Shown here: positions 1-9,503 of the stretch, one piece after another
Layout of the letters: every line of letters starts with the position of its first letter
Position numbering within the stretch: the first letter of the stretch is position 1
NCBI RefSeq assembly: GCF_001704295.1
Contig: NZ_CP012334.1
Span: forward strand, 3,856,084-3,920,083
Source: Bordetella sp. H567
GTDB taxonomy: Bacteria > Pseudomonadota > Gammaproteobacteria > Burkholderiales > Burkholderiaceae_B
Direction of reading: 5' to 3'
DNA length: 64,000 bases
Translations under genes and position numbers: made by a program
The notes under the pieces: generated by a model
What the model saw: the letters and a program-made list of their open reading frames with translations, nothing else
Database searches by the model: none
What the model was told of the DNA's origin: nothing

Positions 1-1220
1 ACAGCGTGCTGGTGCGCGACGCGAGCGGCCAGCGGGTGCGCGTCGTGCGCGCGCTGCGGCGTATCCTGGTGGCAACGGAAGACACGGACGCGGTGCTGGC
101 CGCCTTGCGCGATCCCGGCGTGCGTATCGTGACGCTGACGGTGACGGAAAAAGGCTATTGCCTGGATCCCCGGACGGGCGGACTGGACCTGGGCCATCCC
201 CTGATCGTCCATGACCTGGCGGACCCGGCGCATCCGCAAAGCGTGCCGGGCTACCTGGCGGCGGCCCTGCGGGCGCGGCGCGAGCACCCCTTCACGGTAC
301 TGTCCTGCGACAACCTGGCGCACAACGGCGCGGCCCTGCGCCGCGTGGTGGTCGACTACGCACGGGTGCTGGACCCGGAGCTGGCGGACTGGATCGCGCG
401 CGCCGTGGCCTTCCCCTCGACCATGGTGGACCGCATCGTGCCCGCCACGACGGATGCCGACCGCCAGGCGGCCGCCGAGGCGCTGGGCTGCGTCGACGCC
501 TGGCCCGTACCGGCGGAAAGCTTCCGGCAATGGGTCATCGAAGACCGCTTCCCCGCCGGACGTCCGGCCTGGGAACAGGCCGGCGCGCTACTGGTGGACG
601 ATGTCACGCCCTACGAGACGGCGAAGCTGCGCATGCTGAACGGCATCCATTCCACCTTGGCCTACCTGGCGCTGCTGGCCGACATCGAGACGGTCGACCA
701 CGCCGCCGGCCAGCCCGACCTGCGGGCGCTGCTGCATCGGATGATGACGGACGACATCGCGCCGACCCTGACGGTGCCCCCCAGTTTCGACAGGGCCCGC
801 TATCGAGACGAGCTGCTGGCGCGTTTCGCCAACCCGGCGCTGAAGCACCGCTGCATCCAGATCGCCATGGACGGCAGCCAGAAGCTGCCCCCGCGCCTGT
901 TGGGCACGATCTCGGATCGCCTGCGCGACGGCCAGGCGGTGGACCGGCTGGCGCTGGGCATCGCGGCCTGGATGCGCTTCCTGTCGGGCCGGTCGGAAGG
1001 CGGCGCGGCGCTGGAGCTCAACGACCCGATGGCGGCGCGCCTGCGCGCGCTGGCCGCGCCCGGCGCGCACGATCCGGTCGCGGGCTTGCTCGGGCTGCAC
1101 GAGATTTTCCCGCCGACATTGGCCGAGGACGTCCGCTTCGCGGGCGCGGTGCGGCGTGCGTACGATGCGCTGGGGCGCCAGGGCGCGCTGGCCACGGCGC
1201 GCCGCTACGCGGCGTTGTAG
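1..1220 (+). CDS. Mannitol/fructuronate dehydrogenase family protein, 3' part only
   Basis: The reading frame is open from the window edge to the TAG at 1218-1220, so the gene begins outside the window. The visible ~405 residues match the long-chain mannitol dehydrogenase family (mannitol 2-dehydrogenase, fructuronate reductase UxuB, arabinitol dehydrogenase), NAD(P)-dependent oxidoreductases of polyols and ketosugar acids. Hallmarks are VTLTVTEKGY near the start, FPSTMVDRIVP at about residue 137, and KLRMLNGIHS at about residue 207, which holds the catalytic Lys and the family Asn/His. The N-terminal Rossmann half with its Gly-rich loop is missing because of the window edge, not visible damage. 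Substrate cannot be decided from this part. It converges on the DUF1854 gene with only 9 bases between stop codons. Confidence 0.85.
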   Translation, partial: SVLVRDASGQRVRVVRALRRILVATEDTDAVLAALRDPGVRIVTLTVTEKGYCLDPRTGGLDLGHPLIVHDLADPAHPQSVPGYLAAALRARREHPFTVLSCDNLAHNGAALRRVVVDYARVLDPELADWIARAVAFPSTMVDRIVPATTDADRQAAAEALGCVDAWPVPAESFRQWVIEDRFPAGRPAWEQAGALLVDDVTPYETAKLRMLNGIHSTLAYLALLADIETVDHAAGQPDLRALLHRMMTDDIAPTLTVPPSFDRARYRDELLARFANPALKHRCIQIAMDGSQKLPPRLLGTISDRLRDGQAVDRLALGIAAWMRFLSGRSEGGAALELNDPMAARLRALAAPGAHDPVAGLLGLHEIFPPTLAEDVRFAGAVRRAYDALGRQGALATARRYAAL

Positions 1221-1229
1221 CGGATGCGG

Positions 1230-1718
1230 CTATAAAAAGCGGTCCAGCAGCTTGCGGCTGTGCTTGTCCAGCGCGCGCATGTCGCCGACCAGGTAATGGA
1301 TGCCGTGGCTGTCGGCGATCAACAGCGCCTGGCCACCGAGCCGCCGGATATCTTCCTCGCCACGCAGCACGAAGGACGTCGCGCCACGATCGGTCTGGAC
1401 ATTCCAGGTGCAGGGCGTCGCATAGCCGGACACGGCAACGATGCGCTGGATGCGTGGCATGAATTCGCGCGCGCTCAGCGCTTCCTGCACCAGCGTGCGC
1501 ATGGACGGCGGCAGGTCGTCCACCCGGTCGATCCAGGCCACCTCGTGGCCGGACGGGTCCACCAGGGAACAGCCGCCGTCCGGCGCCGATATCGGAAAGG
1601 CACGCACCGGCACGACGCCGTCGACGCTCGCGCCGTCCGGCCCCAGGTACACCAGCCTGCCGTGGGCGTTGCGCTGCAGGGCGAAATCAGGTTTCGGCGA
1701 CGAGGTCGTCATCGTCAT
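1230..1718 (-). CDS. DUF1854 family protein linked to cyanophycin metabolism
   Basis: A 162-residue soluble protein of the DUF1854 type, a family repeatedly found next to cyanophycin synthetases in betaproteobacteria; its biochemical role is unknown. Visible marks are the central stretch around VDDLPPSMRTLVQEAL and the C-terminal part with TDRGATSFVLRGEEDIRRL, typical of the family. No signal peptide or membrane segment is seen. The start codon lies 32 bases inside the end of the upstream ABC exporter gene, so the two are very probably one transcript and translationally coupled. Context suggests a partner of the exporter, which itself has an N-terminal region resembling a sensor or adaptor. 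The family call is good; any function is inference from location. Confidence 0.8.
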   Translation of the reverse strand: MTMTTSSPKPDFALQRNAHGRLVYLGPDGASVDGVVPVRAFPISAPDGGCSLVDPSGHEVAWIDRVDDLPPSMRTLVQEALSAREFMPRIQRIVAVSGYATPCTWNVQTDRGATSFVLRGEEDIRRLGGQALLIADSHGIHYLVGDMRALDKHSRKLLDRFL

Positions 1719-4005
1719 CCTCCTCGCTGGAACGTGCTTCCGCGTCGGCCTCGGCCTGCCGGGCCTGCGCCTGGTAAAGCGCGTGATACGCGCCGCCCGC
1801 CGCCATCAGCTGCTCGTGATTGCCTTGCTCGACGATGCGGCCGCGATCCAGGACCACCAGCCGGTCCGCCTTGCGCAGCGTGCTTAGCCGGTGCGCGATG
1901 GCGATGGTCGTGCGGCCGCGCACCAGATTGTCCAGGGCTTTCTGGATTTCCTTTTCGGTGGCGGTATCCACCGACGAGGTGGCCTCGTCCAGGATCAGGA
2001 TGCGCGGGTCGATCAGTAGCGCCCGCGCGATGGAAATGCGCTGGCGCTCGCCGCCGGACAAGGCCTGCCCGCGTTCGCCGACCAGCGAATCGTAGCCGTG
2101 CGGCAGCCGCAGGATGAACTCGTGCGCGTGCGCTGCCCGCGCCGCCGCGACGATCTCCTCGCGCGTCGCCTCGGGCTTGCCATAGGCGATGTTCTCGGCG
2201 ATCGTGCCGAAGAACAGGAAAGGCTCCTGCAGCACCAGGCCGATGTTGCGCCGGTACTGCGCGATGCTCATGGTGCGGATGTCGATGCCGTCCACCAGGA
2301 TGGCACCCTCGGTCACGTCGTAGAAGCGGCAGATCAGGTTGATCAGCGTGCTCTTGCCCGAACCGCTGTGGCCCACCAGCCCCACCATCGTGCCGGGCTC
2401 GATGGACAGGTCCAGCCCGTGCATGACCGACCGGTTGCCATAGCGGAATCCCACGTCGCGCAGTTCGATGCGGCCGCGCAGGCGACCCACCGGCACCGGG
2501 TTGCGCGGTTCCGGCACGCTGGACACATGGTCCAGGATATCGAAGATGCGCTTGGCGCCCGCCGCCGCCTTCTGCGTCACCGACACGATGCGGCTCATCG
2601 AATCCAGGCGCGTATAGAAGCGGCCGATATAGGCCAGGAAGGCCGCCAGCACGCCCACCGTGATCTCGTGCCGCGACACCTGCCAGATACCGTAGATCCA
2701 CACCACCAGCAGGCCGATCTCGGTCAGCAGCGTCACGGTCGGCGAAAACAGCGCCCAGATGGTATTGACCCGATCGTTGACGTCCAGGTTGCGCTGGTTG
2801 GCCTCGCGGAAGCGGCGCACTTCGCGCTTTTCCTGGGCGAAGGCCTTGACCACGCGTATGCCGGGGATCGTGTCGGCGAGCACGTTGGTGATTTCCGACC
2901 ACACCCGGTCCACTTTCTCGAAGCCATGGCGCAGGTGGTCGCGCACCGCGTGGATCATCCAGCCGATGAACGGCAGGGGCACCAGCGTCACCAGCGCCAG
3001 CCAGGGATTGATGGAAATCAGGATCGCCGCCGTCATCACGATCATCAGCACGTCGGTCGCGAAGTCCAGCAGGTGCAGCGACAGGAAGATGCAGATGCGG
3101 TCGGTCTCGCTGCCGATGCGCGCGATCAGGTCTCCCGTGCGCTTGCCGCCGAAATAGGCCAGCGACAGGTGATGCATGTGCTCGTAGGTGGTCGTGCGCA
3201 GGTCCGCGCCGATGCGTTCGCTGACCCACGCCAGGATATACGTGCGGCCCCAACCTAGGCCCCAGGCCAGCAGCGCCGAGGCGAACAGGCCCGACAGGTA
3301 CATCACCACGCGGCCATGGTCGATGGGCGCGCCGTTCTGGAAGGGAATCAGCACCTCGTCCATCAAGGGCATGGTCAGGTACGGCGCGACCAGCGTCGCG
3401 GCGGTCGCCAGCAGGGTCAGCACGAAGCCGATGATCAGCGGCAGCTGGTAGGGAACGGCGAAGCGCCACAGGCGCAGCAAGGCCCAGGTGGCGGGCGGTT
3501 CGGGCGTCGGCGGATTGCAGGCGGGGCAGACGTCCTGCTCTGCGGTAAGCGGCTCAAGACAGGTGGCGCACTGGCGGTCCGAGGATGCGCCCGGGCTGGA
3601 CAGGCCGCGCAGGGCGTCGCGCTGGCGCATATAGGCGTCGCGCAGCCGCAGCGCGGCCGGATTCCGCCCCAGCGTGTAGCGCCATACGGCCAATCGCGCC
3701 TCGGGCCCATGCAATTCCAGCGCCCCGGCGCCGGCGTGGTCGGAAACCGTTACGCTTTCACTCGCTTCGTAAGGCCAGCGGCGCCATTGGTCGTCGCCCG
3801 GCTCGCGGGCGACGATCGCCCGGTCGGTCACGAAAACCAGGCCGTTGCGGAACTTCAGTGCCGCATCGAGGTCTAGCGCCAACCAGGCGAGCAATATCTC
3901 GCCCTCACCCAGCTGGGCGACCATGTCGGCGTGCCAGTCACCTGGCAGGGCAGCTGCGTCCGGGACGAAGTCTAAAACGGGTTTCTTCATGGAAAACGTA
4001 TTCAC
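1687..4005 (-). CDS. Cyanophycin-associated ABC exporter (fused membrane and ATPase domains)
   Basis: A 772-residue half-transporter of the ABC exporter type. Residues 1-140 form an extra cytoplasmic domain. At about 143-163 there is a CxxC...CxxC cluster (CATC, CPAC) that could bind zinc. About 185-480 is the six-helix membrane domain, and about 510-755 the ATPase, with Walker A GHSGSGKST, signature LSGGERQR and Walker B ILILDEATSS. Homodimerisation is expected. It is divergent from two cyanophycin synthetases and overlaps the DUF1854 gene, the arrangement NCBI families describe as cyanophycin-metabolism-associated. The transported substrate is unknown; a dipeptide or peptide from the polymer is only a guess. 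The start is GTG at 4005; an in-frame ATG at 3990 is an alternative and neither has a clear ribosome site. Confidence 0.85.
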   Translation of the reverse strand: MNTFSMKKPVLDFVPDAAALPGDWHADMVAQLGEGEILLAWLALDLDAALKFRNGLVFVTDRAIVAREPGDDQWRRWPYEASESVTVSDHAGAGALELHGPEARLAVWRYTLGRNPAALRLRDAYMRQRDALRGLSSPGASSDRQCATCLEPLTAEQDVCPACNPPTPEPPATWALLRLWRFAVPYQLPLIIGFVLTLLATAATLVAPYLTMPLMDEVLIPFQNGAPIDHGRVVMYLSGLFASALLAWGLGWGRTYILAWVSERIGADLRTTTYEHMHHLSLAYFGGKRTGDLIARIGSETDRICIFLSLHLLDFATDVLMIVMTAAILISINPWLALVTLVPLPFIGWMIHAVRDHLRHGFEKVDRVWSEITNVLADTIPGIRVVKAFAQEKREVRRFREANQRNLDVNDRVNTIWALFSPTVTLLTEIGLLVVWIYGIWQVSRHEITVGVLAAFLAYIGRFYTRLDSMSRIVSVTQKAAAGAKRIFDILDHVSSVPEPRNPVPVGRLRGRIELRDVGFRYGNRSVMHGLDLSIEPGTMVGLVGHSGSGKSTLINLICRFYDVTEGAILVDGIDIRTMSIAQYRRNIGLVLQEPFLFFGTIAENIAYGKPEATREEIVAAARAAHAHEFILRLPHGYDSLVGERGQALSGGERQRISIARALLIDPRILILDEATSSVDTATEKEIQKALDNLVRGRTTIAIAHRLSTLRKADRLVVLDRGRIVEQGNHEQLMAAGGAYHALYQAQARQAEADAEARSSEEDDDDDLVAET

Positions 4006-4263
4006 AGCCGCGGCGGAACCAGCAGGCCGGGACCCCGATTTCGGCGCGAAGCTGAAAACGTGTTCCTTCCTTGCAACACACCGGACGTCATGGATAGAAT
4101 CCGCGTCGCCGCCTGCTTACCGATATTTCTATAATCGGCGGCATGCACAGAGCATCCTGGCACCGACGAAACGCGCACCGTATACCTACACGGGATAACC
4201 ACGAACCGCCCAAAGCCCAGGAATTTCTTCCGTTCGCCATCGGAATTTTCGGCAAATTAGAAC
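4006..4263. promoter_or_regulatory. Divergent control region between ABC exporter and cyanophycin synthetase
   Basis: This gap must carry promoters for both directions. On the plus strand there is a perfect -10 hexamer TATAAT at 4130-4135 but no good -35 at the normal distance. A repeated motif, GAAAACGTATT (from 3993, at the exporter start) and GAAAACGTGTT (from 4052), lies in direct orientation about 60 bases apart and could be a regulator site. Neither element has been tested. Confidence 0.4.
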
Positions 4264-6879
4264 ATGAAAAAGAAAGACATTGAATTTCTCGATGTCGTGG
4301 CTTTGCGCGGCCCGAACATCTGGACATACCGCCCCGTGCTGGAAGCCTGGGTGGATATCGGCGAACTGGAGGATTATCCCTCCAACACGATTCCCGGTTT
4401 TTACGAGCGCCTGTCGACGTGGTTGCCGACACTGATCGAGCATCGCTGCAGCCCCGGCGTGCGCGGGGGGTTCCTGCAGCGCCTGCGCGAGGGCACCTGG
4501 CCGGCCCATATCCTGGAGCACGTCACGCTCGAATTGCAGAATCTGGCCGGCCTGCCGGGCGGCTTCGGCAAGGCCCGTGAAACGGCCACCCGGGGCATCT
4601 ACAAGGTGATCGTGCGGGCTTGGCACGAAGACGTCACCCGCGCCGCGCTCGGCGAGGCGCGCGACCTGGTCATGGCGGCCATGGAAGACCGCCCCTTCGA
4701 CGTCGACGCCACCGTCGCGCGGCTGCGCCGCATGGTGGACCGCCATTGCCTGGGCCCCAGCACGGCCTGCATCGTCGATGCCGCGGACGACCGGGACATC
4801 CCCTATATCCGCCTGTTCGAAGGCAACCTGGTGCAGATGGGATACGGCGCGCGCCAGCGCCGCATCTGGACGGCCGAAACCGACCGCACCAGCGCCATCG
4901 CCGAAGGGATCTCGCGCGACAAGGACCTGACCAAGCGCCTGCTGGCCGAATGCGGCGTGCCGGTGCCCGAAGGCCGCCTGGTCGAGTCGGAGGACGCGGC
5001 CTGGGAAGCGGCGCAGGACATTGGCCTGCCGGTGGTCGTCAAGCCCTACGACGGCAATCACGGCCGCGGCGTCTTCACCAACCTGAACAGCCATGAAGAG
5101 GTCAAGGCGGCCTATGCCGTGGCCCAGGAAGAAGGCAGCGGCGTCCTGGTCGAACGCTTCGTATCCGGCAACGAACACCGCCTGCTGGTCGTCGGCGATC
5201 GCATGGTGGCCGCCGCGCGCGGGGAGCCTGCGTGGATCGTCGGCGATGGCGAGCACACCGTCGAAGACCTGATCGAGCTGCAGATCAACACCGATCCGCG
5301 GCGCGGCAGCGGCGAGGACTGCCCGCTGAACAAGGTCAGGCTGGATTCCGCCGCCCGGCTGGAAATCGCCCGCCAGGGCTTGGCCGCCGACAGCGTGCCC
5401 CCGGCCGGCCGGGAAGTGATGATCCAGCGCAACGGCAACGTGGCCTTCGACGTCACGGATCTGGTCCATCCCGAGGTCGCCCACGCCGTCACGCTGGCGG
5501 CGCGCATCGTCGGCCTGGATGTCGCCGGCGTGGACCTGGTGGCGGAGGACATCTCCCGCCCGCTGGAGGAACAGCGCGGCGCCATCGTGGAAGTCAATGC
5601 GGGCCCGGGCTTGCTCATGCACTTGAAGCCGGCCGACGGCAAGCCACGCCCCGTGGGCAAGGCCATCATCGATTACCTGTTCCCCGACGGCGAGGACGGT
5701 CGCATTCCGGTCGTCGGCGTCACGGGCACCAACGGCAAGACCGTGGTGGCGCGGTTGACGGCGCGCCTGCTGCAGCTGTGGGGCCGGCATGTCGGCCTGG
5801 CGTGCAGCGAAGGCCTGTACTTCAACCAGCGCCAGGTCGAACGAGGCGATCGCGGCGACTGGGCCACGGGCCGGCGCGTCCTGCTGAACCGCTCCGTCGA
5901 TGCGGCCGTCATCGAAAACAGCAGCACCGTCATCCTGCGCCAGGGCCTGGCCTACGACCGCTGCCAGGTCGGCATCGTGACCAATATCGACGAAGGCGAC
6001 CATCTGGGCGAACACGACATCCGCGACCTGGACGGCATGTACAACGTCCTGCGCACGCAGGTCGACGTGGTGCTGCCCACCGGTACCGCGGTGCTGAACG
6101 CGCGCGACGAGCGCGTGGTCGAGATGGCCGCGCTATGCGACGGCGACGTGGTGTTCTTCGGCATCGACCCGGGCCTGCCCGCCATCGCATCGCACGTGGC
6201 ATCGGGCAAGCGCGCGGTCTTCGTGCGCGACGGCCACGTCGTGCTGGCCGACGGCAGCCGCGAAACCCGCATCACCGAGCTGGGGGCCATCCCCCTGACC
6301 GAAGAGGGACGCGTGCTCTTCCAGATCGAAAACGTGCTGGCGGCGGTCGGCGCGGCCTGGGCCCTGGGCGTCCCGGCGGACATCATCCGTGTCGGCGTCG
6401 AGACCTTCGATATCGATCGCGCGGACGCGCCGTGGCAATTCACGGCGGTCGACCGCAAGGACGCGACCGTGGTCGTGGACGGGGCACACAACCTGTCCGC
6501 GCTGCGCGCGCTGGTGGCCGCCGCGGAGCGCTTCCCGGCGCGCCGGCGCCGCATCGTCTACGGCGCCGGCAAGGACCGCCGCGACCAGGACCTGCTGGAC
6601 CAGGGCGCCCTGCTGGGTGCCTCCTTCGACCAGGTGGTGCTGTACGACGACACGACCGTGCCGAGCGCGCGTCCGGTCGGCCAGGCGCGCGGCCTGTTGC
6701 GCGCCGGCGCGCAGCAAGGCGGGCGCGCCACGTCCATCGTGGACGAGCCGGACCACGCCACGGCGATGCGCACGGTGCTGGACAGCGTGCGTCCCGGCGA
6801 TTTCATCATCATGCAGTGCGACGAGGGCAGCGCCGAAGCTTCGCTTCATATGCTGCGACTCTGGATCGAGCAGAACTAA
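4264..6879 (+). CDS. cphA: Cyanophycin synthetase, copy 1 (divergent Mur-ligase site)
   Basis: An 871-residue enzyme that would polymerise Asp and Arg into cyanophycin using two ATP-dependent domains. An N-terminal domain (about 1-160) is followed by an ATP-grasp domain (about 220-470, with EVNAGPG near its end carrying metal-binding Glu/Asn) that adds Asp. A Mur-ligase-like domain (about 480-871) adds Arg. The Mur P-loop reads GTNGKTVV at about 486-493 instead of the usual GTNGKTTT, and the next conserved block reads IENSSTVILRQGL where copy 2 has LETARGGILREGL. Key Gly, Lys, Thr and Glu are kept, so activity is possible but altered. It is followed 47 bases later by copy 2, surely co-transcribed. 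Length and domain order match CphA; which copy corresponds to CphA or CphA' of Ralstonia is not certain. Confidence 0.92.
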   Translation: MKKKDIEFLDVVALRGPNIWTYRPVLEAWVDIGELEDYPSNTIPGFYERLSTWLPTLIEHRCSPGVRGGFLQRLREGTWPAHILEHVTLELQNLAGLPGGFGKARETATRGIYKVIVRAWHEDVTRAALGEARDLVMAAMEDRPFDVDATVARLRRMVDRHCLGPSTACIVDAADDRDIPYIRLFEGNLVQMGYGARQRRIWTAETDRTSAIAEGISRDKDLTKRLLAECGVPVPEGRLVESEDAAWEAAQDIGLPVVVKPYDGNHGRGVFTNLNSHEEVKAAYAVAQEEGSGVLVERFVSGNEHRLLVVGDRMVAAARGEPAWIVGDGEHTVEDLIELQINTDPRRGSGEDCPLNKVRLDSAARLEIARQGLAADSVPPAGREVMIQRNGNVAFDVTDLVHPEVAHAVTLAARIVGLDVAGVDLVAEDISRPLEEQRGAIVEVNAGPGLLMHLKPADGKPRPVGKAIIDYLFPDGEDGRIPVVGVTGTNGKTVVARLTARLLQLWGRHVGLACSEGLYFNQRQVERGDRGDWATGRRVLLNRSVDAAVIENSSTVILRQGLAYDRCQVGIVTNIDEGDHLGEHDIRDLDGMYNVLRTQVDVVLPTGTAVLNARDERVVEMAALCDGDVVFFGIDPGLPAIASHVASGKRAVFVRDGHVVLADGSRETRITELGAIPLTEEGRVLFQIENVLAAVGAAWALGVPADIIRVGVETFDIDRADAPWQFTAVDRKDATVVVDGAHNLSALRALVAAAERFPARRRRIVYGAGKDRRDQDLLDQGALLGASFDQVVLYDDTTVPSARPVGQARGLLRAGAQQGGRATSIVDEPDHATAMRTVLDSVRPGDFIIMQCDEGSAEASLHMLRLWIEQN

Positions 6880-6926
6880 GGACTATGCCGCCGCCGTCCC
6901 GGCGATCCGGCCGACAGGAATACCGC

Positions 6927-9503
6927 ATGGAAGTCTCCCGCATACGCGCACTGCGCGGCCCCAACCTGTGGAGCCGCAATACCGCCATCGAAGCCATCGT
7001 CGCCTGTGACGACCTCGAATGCTCCATCGATCAGTTGCCCCCCCTGGAACCGCGCCTGCGCGCGCGCTTTCCGCAGCTGGGGCTGCTGCGTCCCGAAGGT
7101 GACGAAGGGACGGTGTCGATGGCCCACGTGCTGGAACGCGTGGCGCTGCTGCTGCAGGCCCATGCGGGCTGTCGGGTCACCTTCAGCCGCACCGCGGCCA
7201 CGATAGAGCCGGGCGTGTTCCAGGTCGTCGTCGAATACACCGAGGAAGCCGTCGGCCGGCTGGCGCTGGAGCTGGCCGAACAACTATGCGTGGCCGCGCG
7301 CGAAGACACCGCTTTCGACCTGGCCAACGCCCTGCACCGCCTGCGCGAACTGGACGAGGACATCCGCCTGGGTCCCAGCACCGGCTCCATCGTCCATGCC
7401 GCCGTCACGCGCAATATCCCGTATCGCCGCCTGACGCAAGGCAGCATGGTGCAGTTCGGCTGGGGATCGCGGCAACGCCGTATCCAGGCGGCCGAGACCG
7501 ACCGCACCAATGCCATTTCCGAATCCATCGCGCAGGACAAGGACCTGACGAAGATGCTGCTGGACGCCGCCGGCGTGCCGGTGCCGTTCGGGCGCACGGT
7601 ATCCAGCGCGGAGGACGCCTGGGCCGCGGCCCAGGAACTGGGCGGCCCCGTCGTGGTCAAGCCCCGCGACGGCAGCCAGGGGCGTGGCGTCGCGGTCAAC
7701 ATCGAAACGCGCGAGCGGGTCACGGCCGCCTATGCCGCCGCCGCCGACATCAGCCGCGACGTCATTGTCGAACGCTATATCCCCGGCCATGATTTCCGCC
7801 TGCTGGTCGTGGGCGACACCCTGGTCGCGGCCGCGCGCCGCGACCCGCCCCAGGTGTCCGGCGACGGCGTGCATACCGTGCGCCAGCTGGTCGACCGGGT
7901 CAACCAGGATCCGCTGCGCGGCGACGGCCACGCCACCTCGCTGACGAAGATACGCATCGACGACATCGCGATCGCCACGCTGGCCAAGCAAGGCTACACC
8001 GTGGACTCCATTCCGTCCGCGGGCGCGCGCGTGGTCCTGCGCAACAATGCCAACCTCAGCACCGGCGGCTCGGCCACGGACGTCACGGACGAAGTGCATC
8101 CCGAACTGGCGGCCCGCGCGGTGACCGCGGCGCGCATGATAGGGCTGGACCTGTGCGGGGTGGACGTGGTGGCGGAGACCATGCACCTGCCGCTGGAAGA
8201 GCAGCGGGGCGCCATCGTGGAAATCAATGCCGCGCCGGGCCTGCGCATGCACCTGACGCCTTCCTTCGGCAAGGGCCGCGCGGTGGGCGAAGCCATCATC
8301 GCCAACATGTTCGCGGACGGCGAAGACGGCCGCATCCCCGTGGTGGCGGTGGCCGGCACGAACGGCAAGACTACGACGGTGCGCCTGACCGCCCACCTGC
8401 TCGGCCAGGACGGCACGCGCGTGGGCATGACCAATTCCGATGGCGTGTACATCGGCGCGCGGCGCATCGATACGGGAGACTGCAGCGGCCCGCGCAGCGC
8501 GCGCAGCGTGCTGGCGCATCCGGACGTGGACGCCGCCGTGCTGGAAACGGCGCGCGGCGGCATCCTGCGTGAAGGCCTGGCGTTCGACCGCTGCAATGTG
8601 GCGGTCGTCACCAACATCGGCATGGGCGACCACCTGGGCCTGGGCTATATCAGCACGGTCGAAGACCTCGCCGTGGTCAAACGCGTCATCGTGCAGTATG
8701 TCCAGCCCTCCGGCTACGCCGTGCTGAACGCGGCCGACCCCATCGTCGCGGAGATGGCCGCCAGCTGTCCCGGCGGCATCGTCTTCTTCGCACTGGACGG
8801 CCAGCATCCGCGCATGACCACGCATCGCGCGCGAGGAGGCCGGGTGGTCTATCGCGACGGCCAGCACCTGGTCGCCGCGCAAGGCTCGAAAACCGAGCGA
8901 ATCGCGCTGGCGGATATACCGCTGACGCGCGGCGGCAGCATTGCCTTCCAGGTGGAGAACGCCATGGCCGCCATCGGTGCCGCCTGGGCGCTGGAGACCC
9001 CGTGGGCACACGTCCGCCAGGGCCTGAAGACCTTCGTCAACGATGCCGCGACCGCACCGGGCCGCTTCAATGTCTTCGACTACCGGGGCGCCACCATCAT
9101 CGCCGACTACGGCCACAATCCCGACGCCATCGCCGCGCTGGTACAGGCCGTGGAAGCCATGCCGGCCGCGCGCCGGTCCGTGGTGATCAGCGGCGCCGGC
9201 GACCGCCGCGACGAGGACATCCGCCGTCAGACCGAGATCCTGGGCGAAGCCTTCGACGACGTACTGCTGTACGAGGACCAGTGCCAACGCGGCCGCGCCG
9301 ACGGCGAAGTCATCGCCCTGCTGCGCGAAGGCCTGCGCCATGCCAGCCGCACCGCCTATTCGACCGAAATCAACGGCGAATTCGTCGCCATCGATACCGC
9401 GCTGGCGCGCCTGCAGGCGGGCGATCTATGCCTGATCCTGGTCGACCAGGTGGAAGAAGCGCTGGCGCATATCGCCATGCGGGTGGCGGAAGCCGGGGCG
9501 TAG
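6927..9503 (+). CDS. cphA: Cyanophycin synthetase, copy 2 (canonical motifs)
   Basis: An 858-residue paralogue of the preceding gene with the same order: N-terminal domain, ATP-grasp (EINAAPG metal motif) and Mur-ligase domain. Its Mur P-loop is the canonical GTNGKTTT at about residue 477 and is followed by LETARGGILREGL, so this copy keeps the textbook Arg-adding site. The frame is open far upstream through copy 1, but the protein clearly begins at the ATG at 6927: the sequence MEVSRIRALRGPNLW aligns with the start of copy 1. Adjacent cphA copies are known in betaproteobacteria. A cyanophycinase gene is not present in the window. The two products may form mixed oligomers or share labour; that is inference. 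Confidence 0.93.
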   Translation: MEVSRIRALRGPNLWSRNTAIEAIVACDDLECSIDQLPPLEPRLRARFPQLGLLRPEGDEGTVSMAHVLERVALLLQAHAGCRVTFSRTAATIEPGVFQVVVEYTEEAVGRLALELAEQLCVAAREDTAFDLANALHRLRELDEDIRLGPSTGSIVHAAVTRNIPYRRLTQGSMVQFGWGSRQRRIQAAETDRTNAISESIAQDKDLTKMLLDAAGVPVPFGRTVSSAEDAWAAAQELGGPVVVKPRDGSQGRGVAVNIETRERVTAAYAAAADISRDVIVERYIPGHDFRLLVVGDTLVAAARRDPPQVSGDGVHTVRQLVDRVNQDPLRGDGHATSLTKIRIDDIAIATLAKQGYTVDSIPSAGARVVLRNNANLSTGGSATDVTDEVHPELAARAVTAARMIGLDLCGVDVVAETMHLPLEEQRGAIVEINAAPGLRMHLTPSFGKGRAVGEAIIANMFADGEDGRIPVVAVAGTNGKTTTVRLTAHLLGQDGTRVGMTNSDGVYIGARRIDTGDCSGPRSARSVLAHPDVDAAVLETARGGILREGLAFDRCNVAVVTNIGMGDHLGLGYISTVEDLAVVKRVIVQYVQPSGYAVLNAADPIVAEMAASCPGGIVFFALDGQHPRMTTHRARGGRVVYRDGQHLVAAQGSKTERIALADIPLTRGGSIAFQVENAMAAIGAAWALETPWAHVRQGLKTFVNDAATAPGRFNVFDYRGATIIADYGHNPDAIAALVQAVEAMPAARRSVVISGAGDRRDEDIRRQTEILGEAFDDVLLYEDQCQRGRADGEVIALLREGLRHASRTAYSTEINGEFVAIDTALARLQAGDLCLILVDQVEEALAHIAMRVAEAGA

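Noticed and set aside
4186-6015. 609-codon minus-strand frame opposite cyanophycin synthetase copy 1
   Set aside because: It is an antisense shadow of a GC-rich gene with biased, non-protein-like composition; the plus-strand frame carries all the motifs.
5232-6926. Long plus-strand frame in front of cyanophycin synthetase copy 2, which would make a 1423-residue protein
   Set aside because: It is out of frame with copy 1 across clearly coding sequence and is Arg/Pro/Gly-rich; copy 2 similarity begins at 6927.
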